Under the pieces are notes generated by a model. It saw only the letters and a program-made list of their open reading frames with translations, ran no database searches and was not told where the DNA came from. From CAZCBJ01 sp964496705 (lineage in GTDB: Bacteria; Chloroflexota; Anaerolineae; Anaerolineales; Anaerolineaceae), in contig CAZCBJ010000088.1 in assembly GCA_964496705.1 (NCBI GenBank), positions 1 through 14,696 on the forward strand: a stretch of 14,696 bases of DNA. Direction: 5' to 3'. Both the position numbers and the translations under genes were made by a program. Within the stretch, counting starts at the first letter, position 1. Each line of letters begins with the position of its first letter. Below, one piece after another: positions 6,826-12,126 of this stretch.

Positions 6826-7287
6826 ATGTCCCACAAACCATTGATCCCCACACCCGTGATTTGTCAGGTGGGTGTGATTGTGTACGATATTGAGCGCTCG
6901 ATCAACGAATATTGCCGGGTTTTCGGCTTGCCGCGTCCTGAGGTGCATATCACCGACAGCTATGAGCAGGCCAGAACCACTTACGATGGGCAGCCCACCC
7001 AGGCGCGCGCGAAGTTGGCCTTTTTCCAGATGGGTGAGCAGCTTACGATTGAGCTGATCGAGCCGCTGGGAGGACCCAGCACCTGGCAGGAATTCCTGGA
7101 AAATAAGGGTGAAGGCGTCCACCATATCGCTTTCATGATCAAGGATACCCCGGCGGTCACGTCTGAGCTGGCGGCTGCGGGGATTCCCACCCAGCAGCAG
7201 GGACATTACACCGGCGGAATGTACACCTATGTGGACAGCGCTCCTGCGCTGGGGATGATCCTGGAGCTGCTGGAGAATTTTGATTGA
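6826..7287 (+). CDS. VOC (glyoxalase fold) protein, methylmalonyl-CoA epimerase-like
   Basis: 153-residue metalloprotein of the vicinal oxygen chelate superfamily with two beta-alpha-beta-beta-beta repeats. Metal ligands appear in order: Gln14 (CQVGVIVYD), Glu76 (TIELIEP), His99 or His100 (GEGVHHIAF), and Glu147 or Glu150 (ILELLE). This resembles methylmalonyl-CoA epimerase and glyoxalase I; GEGVHHIAF and ELIEPLGGPSTWQEFL are typical of the epimerase branch, although a ligand set starting with Gln also fits lyases. It probably catalyses proton transfer on a CoA ester or lactoyl-type substrate. It follows the SDR stop by 14 bases with a strong Shine-Dalgarno, so it belongs to the thiolase operon. 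No mutase gene is in the window, so the epimerase role is not confirmed by context. Confidence 0.85.
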   Translation: MSHKPLIPTPVICQVGVIVYDIERSINEYCRVFGLPRPEVHITDSYEQARTTYDGQPTQARAKLAFFQMGEQLTIELIEPLGGPSTWQEFLENKGEGVHHIAFMIKDTPAVTSELAAAGIPTQQQGHYTGGMYTYVDSAPALGMILELLENFD

Positions 7288-7294
7288 GGGATTG

Positions 7295-7303
7295 TGCTAC
7301 AAT
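7295..7303 (+). promoter_or_regulatory. Extended -10 element for the Memo-family gene
   Basis: TGCTACAAT (TG-n-TACAAT) starting 8 bases after the VOC stop and ending 20 bases before ATG 7324. The leader would be only about 14 bases and holds a full Shine-Dalgarno. It would let this gene be transcribed apart from the thiolase operon. Confidence 0.45.
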
Positions 7304-7310
7304 CGAAATG

Positions 7311-7320
7311 AAGGAGGTGA
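7311..7320 (+). promoter_or_regulatory. Near-perfect Shine-Dalgarno of the Memo-family gene
   Basis: AAGGAGGTGA, complementary to the 16S 3' end over its whole length, 3 bases before ATG 7324. It is the strongest ribosome site in the window. An out-of-frame ATG at 7308 overlaps its left edge. Confidence 0.8.
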
Positions 7321-7323
7321 AGC

Positions 7324-8175
7324 ATGGCCAGGATCGCTGAGGTGCGTCCTTCGCCGATCGCCGGGCGCTGGTACCCGGGCAGCGCCAAATTGCTGGGAGA
7401 GCAAATTGACCAATTCCTGGCGCAGGCCAAGCTGCCTGAACTGTCTGGCGAGGTGGTGGCGTTGATCGCGCCGCATGCCGGTTATCAGTTTTCCGGGCGC
7501 ACAGCCGGGGTGGCATTCTGCTGTGTTCAAGGGCGTTCCTATGAACTGGTGGCGGTGGTATCCCCGCTGCATGCCTATTGTCCAGCGCCGTTCTTAACCA
7601 GCGCTCATCAGGCTTACGCCACGCCGCTGGGTTCCGTGCCGGTCGACACCCAGGCGCTGGCTGCGGTGGATGCTGCGCTGCAGGCGGAGGGCGGTCGCCT
7701 GGTGGCGGTGGCGGAAGACGGCGAGCATTCACTGGAAATTGAGTTGCCTTTCCTGCAGCGCGCATTGGCCGCCGAGTTCAAATTACTGCCGCTCATGGTG
7801 CGCAGCCGTGACCTGCGCCAGATCGAAGCCCTGGGCAAAGCGCTGGCCGCTGCGCTGCGTGGTCGAAGCGCCCTGCTGGTGGCTTCCACGGACCTGTCCC
7901 ATAACCATTCACAAGCTGAAGCCAACCGGCTGGACGCTGAAATGCTGCGCCGGGTGGAGTCCTTTTCGCCGCGCGGTGTATTGGATGCTGAAGAGGATGG
8001 ATCTGGCTCGGCGTGCGGCGCGGGGGCGGTGGCGGCTGTGTTGCAAGCTGCCCGCCTGCTGGGGGCTGACCACGTGCAGATTTTGCACCACAGTACCTCG
8101 GCGGATGAGACGGGCGACACTTCGAGCGTGGTTGGATACGGCGCAGCAGTTGCCCTGCGGACGCCTCCCGACTGA
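7324..8175 (+). CDS. amrB: Memo family protein (AmmeMemoRadiSam system protein B-like)
   Basis: 283-residue cytosolic protein of the Memo/AmrB family, related to LigB-type extradiol dioxygenases. Conserved blocks in order: GRWYPG (14-19), APHAGYQFSG (49-58, His51), SPLHAYC (80-86, His83), EDGEHSLEIELPFLQ (131-145), STDLSHNH (188-195, His193), ACGAG (230-234, Cys231) and the C-terminal TGDTSSVVGYGA. His51, His83, His193 and Cys231 match the putative metal site of human MEMO1 (His49, His81, His192, Cys244). In many bacteria and archaea it sits beside an AMMECR1-domain protein and a radical SAM protein; neither is next to it here, so the symbol reflects family only. The molecular function is poorly known; metal or redox handling has been proposed for Memo. 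It has its own promoter-like element and ribosome site. The CNNM gene follows after 17 bases. Confidence 0.9.
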   Translation: MARIAEVRPSPIAGRWYPGSAKLLGEQIDQFLAQAKLPELSGEVVALIAPHAGYQFSGRTAGVAFCCVQGRSYELVAVVSPLHAYCPAPFLTSAHQAYATPLGSVPVDTQALAAVDAALQAEGGRLVAVAEDGEHSLEIELPFLQRALAAEFKLLPLMVRSRDLRQIEALGKALAAALRGRSALLVASTDLSHNHSQAEANRLDAEMLRRVESFSPRGVLDAEEDGSGSACGAGAVAAVLQAARLLGADHVQILHHSTSADETGDTSSVVGYGAAVALRTPPD

Positions 8176-8176
8176 G

Positions 8177-8185
8177 TGGTATACA
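8177..8185 (+). promoter_or_regulatory. Extended -10 of a possible leaderless promoter for the CNNM gene
   Basis: TGGTATACA (TG-n-TATACA), just after the Memo stop and ending 7 bases before ATG 8193. AGGTG at 8185-8189 could also act as a weak ribosome site on a longer message, so both readings are possible. Confidence 0.4.
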
Positions 8186-8192
8186 GGTGGTG

Positions 8193-9509
8193 ATGATTTA
8201 TCTCAATATCCTGTTCATCCTCATCCTGATCGGATTGAACGCATTTTTTGTGGGGGTCGAATTCGCGGCGGTTGCCTCGCGCCGTTCGCGCCTGGATTTG
8301 CTGGCAGACGCTGACAGCCGCGGGGCGCAGATCGTGCGCTCCTGGTTGGAACAACCTTCGGCGCGCGACCGCTTGATCGCCGCCAGCCAACTGGGGATCA
8401 CCGTGGTCAGCCTGGCGCTGGGCGCGGTGGGTGAAAACACGTTCGAGGCATTGCTGCATCCGCTGTTTGACCATTTGCAATTGCCCGCCTGGTTGGTGTT
8501 TCTCCAGTCTGTGCTTCCGGTGCTGCCTTTGTTACTGTCGCTGATCATCGTCACCAGCCTGCACGTGGTGCTGGGAGAACAGGTGCCCAAGGTGGCGGTG
8601 CTGCGCGCGCCGGAGCGTTTTGCTGTGCGCAGCGCGCCGTGGATGCAATTCTTCGCGCGGCTGTTCAAAGGATTTGTGTACGTGCTGGATTTTCTGACAC
8701 GGACGCTGCTCAAACTACTGGGCATCCCCTCGGACGCGTCGCTCTCGGCGTACACGCTGGAGGAGTTGAAAGAGGTGGTGACCGGCCCGGAGGTGGAGGG
8801 TGTGATTGAGCCTTCGGAGCGCAAGATGCTTTCAGAGGTGATTGACTTCGGCTCGCTGGTGGTGCGCCAGGTCAGCGTTCCGCGCACCGAAATCATCGCG
8901 GTGGATGCGACCGCCGCTGTTGCGGAGGCTATCCAGATTGCTGTTGAACATGCCATCACCAAGCTGCCGGTGTATGAAGAAAACCTTGACCAGATCATCG
9001 GAATTGTGCACCTTCGCGACCTGGTGTGCGCCTTGCAGGCCGGAGCCGGCGACCGCTCGGCGCGCGATTACAGACGCGACGCGCTGTTTGTGCCTGAATC
9101 GCTGCTGGTCAACCAGTTGCTGCACCAGATGCGCGCCGCGCGCACCCACCTGGCCATCGTCATGGATGAGTTTGGCGGCACCTACGGGCTGGTGACGCTG
9201 GAGAATTTGCTGGAAGAAATTGTCGGTGAGGTTCAGGATTCGTTTGATTTGGCTCCGCCACAGGTGCAAAGCCTGGGTGAGGATACCTTCCTGGTGGACG
9301 GCATGACCCTGATCGAGGAAATCAACGAACACCTGCAGTTGCAGTTGTCGGATCCGCATTACGACACGATTGCCGGATATGTGCTCAGCAAGCTGGGGCG
9401 AATTCCGATGGAAAACGAAGAGGTGACCGATGCCGAGCAGCATATCGCGCTGACGGTCGCCAGCATGGACCGTCTGCGAATTGCGCAGGTCATCATCCGC
9501 AAATTCTGA
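8193..9509 (+). CDS. CNNM/HlyC/CorC family CBS-domain membrane protein (divalent cation transport)
   Basis: 438-residue inner-membrane protein of the hemolysin C/CorC/CNNM family, linked to Mg2+/Co2+ efflux or homeostasis. The DUF21/CNNM membrane domain covers about 1-190: first helix 4-26 ending NAFFVGVEFA, the SQLGITVVSLALGAVGE block at 65-81, a long hydrophobic segment about 100-127, and the GEQVPK motif at 128-133. An acidic linker with EGVIEPSERKML (202-213) precedes a CBS pair: CBS1 about 227-282 (VPRTEI...LPVYEENLDQIIGIVHLRDL) and CBS2 about 292-345 (MDEFGGTYGLVTLENLLEEIVGE). The C-terminal CorC_HlyC transporter-associated domain is about 355-437. Full length. ATG 8193 is preferred over an in-frame GTG at 8187 because the -10 and the weak AGGTG site point to it; the difference is 2 residues. 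Despite the family name it is not a haemolysin. PriA follows after 64 bases. Confidence 0.92.
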   Translation: MIYLNILFILILIGLNAFFVGVEFAAVASRRSRLDLLADADSRGAQIVRSWLEQPSARDRLIAASQLGITVVSLALGAVGENTFEALLHPLFDHLQLPAWLVFLQSVLPVLPLLLSLIIVTSLHVVLGEQVPKVAVLRAPERFAVRSAPWMQFFARLFKGFVYVLDFLTRTLLKLLGIPSDASLSAYTLEELKEVVTGPEVEGVIEPSERKMLSEVIDFGSLVVRQVSVPRTEIIAVDATAAVAEAIQIAVEHAITKLPVYEENLDQIIGIVHLRDLVCALQAGAGDRSARDYRRDALFVPESLLVNQLLHQMRAARTHLAIVMDEFGGTYGLVTLENLLEEIVGEVQDSFDLAPPQVQSLGEDTFLVDGMTLIEEINEHLQLQLSDPHYDTIAGYVLSKLGRIPMENEEVTDAEQHIALTVASMDRLRIAQVIIRKF

Positions 9510-9560
9510 TGCCGCGCAGCAGATGGCAGCGGAAAGCCCGTCTGCGCGACTGTTTGCACG

Positions 9561-9566
9561 TATAAT
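9561..9566 (+). promoter_or_regulatory. -10 box of a leaderless promoter for priA
   Basis: Perfect TATAAT ending 7 bases before ATG 9574 in the 64-base gap after the CNNM gene. No Shine-Dalgarno. Another in-frame ATG at 9568 is only 1 base after the box and would lie upstream of the expected transcript start. Confidence 0.6.
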
Positions 9567-9573
9567 CATGGGC

Positions 9574-12123
9574 ATGTACGTTCAGGTGGTGGTGAATGTC
9601 CCCCAGGTCAGCGGGGTGTTTGATTACGCCGTGCCGGCGGAATTTTCCGAATTGGTGCTGCCAGGCAGCCTGGTTGTGGTGCCGTTTGGGAAACGAACTG
9701 TCCAGGGCTTGGTGCTGCGGCAGGTGGAAACCCCCAGCGTTCCGCAGGTGAAAGCTATTGAGGCCTTGCTGGACGCGCAGCCGGTGTTGACCGCCAAGCA
9801 GCTCAGGCTGGGGGAATGGCTGGCGCAGGAAACCCTCGCGCCGCTGGGCATGTGCCTGGATTTGATGCTGCCGCCGGGGTTGAGCAAACAGGCGGACACG
9901 CTTTATCGTTTGGCGCAGCCGCCTGAGGAGCGCGCCGGACCGCTCTCCGCCACCCAGCAGCGTATCCTGGATCTGATCCGCGAGCGCGGCGACCTGCGCG
10001 GGCGGCAAATCGAAGCCGCCTTTCGCCATGCGCGCTGGCAGGAAGCCTTGAAAGGCCTGGTCAGCCGCGGCTGGCTGGTGGCCAACCCGCTGCTGCCGCA
10101 GCCGACGGCGCGCCCCAAGTCGGCGCGCATCGTCCAACTGGCGGTGACGCCCGAGGCTGCCCTATCCAGAATGGACAATCTTGGACGGGGGGCTGCCCAG
10201 GCGCGGCGCGAAGCCATTTTACGGTTCTTGATTCAGGAGGGACTGCCGGTGCAGGTGAGTTGGGCGTATGCCGCCAGCGGAGGAAATCTGCAGGACCTGT
10301 ACAGCCTTGCCGAGGCTGGATTGGTGCGACTGGGAGAGAGCGAGGTGTGGCGCGATCCGCTGGAACGGGTGGATTTTGTGCTCAGCCAGCCACCCACCCT
10401 GACCGCTGAGCAGGCGGCAGTTTGGCAGGCGATGGAGGCCGGATTGCAGGCTTGCGCGCGGGGCGCGCGGGTCCAACCTTTCCTGCTTCATGGGGTGACC
10501 GGTTCGGGGAAAACTGAAATTTATCTGCGCGCGGTCGAACAGACCCTGGCCCTGGGGCGCAGCGCGATTGTGATGGTGCCGGAGATTTCCCTCACCCCGC
10601 AAACGGTGCGCCGCTTTCTGGCGCGCTTTCCCGGGCAGGTGGGGCTGGTGCATTCGCGCTTATCGGATGGCGAGCGTTACGACACCTGGCGCCGGGTCCG
10701 CTCGGGACAACTGCGCGTGATCGTCGGCCCGCGCAGCGCGCTGTTCAGCCCGGTCAAAGACCTGGGCTTGCTGGTGGTGGATGAGTTCCATGAGGAAAGC
10801 TATTATCAGGACGACCTGGAGCCGCGCTACCACGCGGTTGCCGCGGCGGTGGCGTACGCGCGTTTGGGCGGGGCGGCAGTGATCCTGGGCTCAGCGACCC
10901 CGGATATCGCCTGGTTGTACCGCGCCCGGGAGGAGGGCTGGTCAATTCAGAAGTTGCCACTGCGTATCCTGGCCCACCGTCAGGCGGTTGAATCGATGCT
11001 CAACCAACCGGCCGGGCAGCAGCTTTTACCGCCCGTCGAGGGAGATGCCGCCTGGCTGCCCCTGCCGCCGGTCACGCTGATCGACATGCGCCAGGAGCTG
11101 AAAGCCAACAACCGCTCCATCTTCAGCCGCCCGCTGCAAAACGCGCTGCGCAACACGCTGGAGGCCAACCAGCAGGCGATCCTCTTCCTCAACCGCCGCG
11201 GCATGGCCACCTACGTTTTCTGCCGGGAGTGCGGCGCTTCGGTGCGCTGTCCGCGCTGCGATATTCCGCTGACCTTTCACGTCGCTTCGGGGGATCTTGC
11301 AGGCGGCAGTTCGCCAACCTCCGGCGAGGGTGGGTTGGTATGTCACCGCTGCAATTACCGCCGCCAGATGCCGCGCAAATGCCCCCAGTGCGCAAGCAAC
11401 GCCATCCGTCAGTTCGGCACCGGCACCGAGAAGGTGGAGGCGGAAGTCAAGCAGCTTTTCCCGCAGGCGCGCGTCCTGCGCTGGGATTATGACACCACCC
11501 GCCAAAAGGGCAGCCATGAGCTGATCATGTCGCATTTTGTCCAGCACCGCGCGGATGTGCTGGTGGGCACGCAGATGCTGGCCAAAGGTCTGGATTTGCC
11601 TTTGGTTACACTGGTTGGGGTGGTGCTGGCGGACATGGGTCTGAACCTGCCCGATTACCGCGCAGCCGAGCGCACTTTTCAATTGATGGTGCAGGTCAGC
11701 GGGCGCGCCGGGCGCAGCCCGTTGGGCGGGCAGGTCATCCTGCAAACCTTCAACCCGGATGCCTATCCGCTGCAGGCGGCCGCCTTTCACGATTATGACA
11801 GCTTCTACCGGCACGAGTTGGAGCTGCGCCGCAGTCTCGAATACCCGCCGTTCAACCGGCTGGTGCGGTTGGAGTTCCGCCATGCTGACCCGCAGCGCGC
11901 TGAGGAAACCGCGCGCGGCATGGCGCAAACCCTGCTGCGCTGGATTGAGCAGGCGCAGCTCAGCGCCACGCGGCTGATCGGCCCGGCGCCCTGTTTTTAC
12001 GCGCGGCGCGACGGCCAATACCGCTGGCAGGTGATCCTGCGCGGACCGAACCCCGCGCAGTTGCTGCGCGGGCGTCCGTTGGGCGAGTGGCGTGTGGAAG
12101 TGGACCCGTTGAATCTGCTGTAA
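9574..12123 (+). CDS. priA: Primosomal protein N' (replication restart helicase PriA)
   Basis: 849-residue 3'-5' superfamily 2 DNA helicase that recognises stalled forks and reloads the replisome. The N-terminal 3' DNA-binding domain is about 1-100 (VFDYAVPAEFSELVLPGSLVVVPFGK), followed by a winged-helix region. Helicase motifs: Walker A GVTGSGKTE (307-315), VPEISLTPQ (335-343), Walker B DEFH (403-406, usually DEEH), GSATPD (439-444), FGTGTEKVE (614-622), GTQMLAKGLDLP (665-676) and PDYRAAERTFQLMVQVSGRAGR (693-714). Eight zinc-binding cysteines are intact in four C-x-x-C pairs: 550/553, 559/562, 590/593 and 603/606. About 13 extra Gly/Ser-rich residues sit between the second and third pairs. 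ATG 9574 is preferred because the protein then begins like PriA and sits below a TATAAT; an upstream in-frame start at 9481 would overlap the CNNM gene. All essential motifs are present, so it should be functional. Confidence 0.95.
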   Translation: MYVQVVVNVPQVSGVFDYAVPAEFSELVLPGSLVVVPFGKRTVQGLVLRQVETPSVPQVKAIEALLDAQPVLTAKQLRLGEWLAQETLAPLGMCLDLMLPPGLSKQADTLYRLAQPPEERAGPLSATQQRILDLIRERGDLRGRQIEAAFRHARWQEALKGLVSRGWLVANPLLPQPTARPKSARIVQLAVTPEAALSRMDNLGRGAAQARREAILRFLIQEGLPVQVSWAYAASGGNLQDLYSLAEAGLVRLGESEVWRDPLERVDFVLSQPPTLTAEQAAVWQAMEAGLQACARGARVQPFLLHGVTGSGKTEIYLRAVEQTLALGRSAIVMVPEISLTPQTVRRFLARFPGQVGLVHSRLSDGERYDTWRRVRSGQLRVIVGPRSALFSPVKDLGLLVVDEFHEESYYQDDLEPRYHAVAAAVAYARLGGAAVILGSATPDIAWLYRAREEGWSIQKLPLRILAHRQAVESMLNQPAGQQLLPPVEGDAAWLPLPPVTLIDMRQELKANNRSIFSRPLQNALRNTLEANQQAILFLNRRGMATYVFCRECGASVRCPRCDIPLTFHVASGDLAGGSSPTSGEGGLVCHRCNYRRQMPRKCPQCASNAIRQFGTGTEKVEAEVKQLFPQARVLRWDYDTTRQKGSHELIMSHFVQHRADVLVGTQMLAKGLDLPLVTLVGVVLADMGLNLPDYRAAERTFQLMVQVSGRAGRSPLGGQVILQTFNPDAYPLQAAAFHDYDSFYRHELELRRSLEYPPFNRLVRLEFRHADPQRAEETARGMAQTLLRWIEQAQLSATRLIGPAPCFYARRDGQYRWQVILRGPNPAQLLRGRPLGEWRVEVDPLNLL
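11281..11340 (+). other. In-frame Gly/Ser-rich insert within the PriA zinc region, containing an inverted repeat
   Basis: Codes PriA residues 570-589, between the second and third C-x-x-C pairs, where E. coli PriA as I recall it has only about 8 residues. CCAACC (11314-11319) and GGTTGG (11333-11338) form a 6-base inverted repeat with a 13-base loop, and GGCG/CGCC (11302-11305, 11312-11315) form a smaller one. It may be a plain loop expansion or a small palindromic insertion. Confidence 0.4.
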
Positions 12124-12126
12124 ACC

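Noticed and set aside
7614..8480. 288-residue open frame on the minus strand spanning two genes
   Set aside because: Antisense across the Memo/CNNM junction; Ser/Arg/Ala-rich composition typical of a shadow frame.
9481..9573. Longer PriA with 31 extra N-terminal residues
   Set aside because: Would overlap the end of the CNNM gene and lie upstream of the TATAAT at 9561; the extra residues do not look like the PriA N-terminus.
11026..12018. 330-residue open frame on the minus strand
   Set aside because: Antisense to the helicase core and zinc domain of PriA, no motif.
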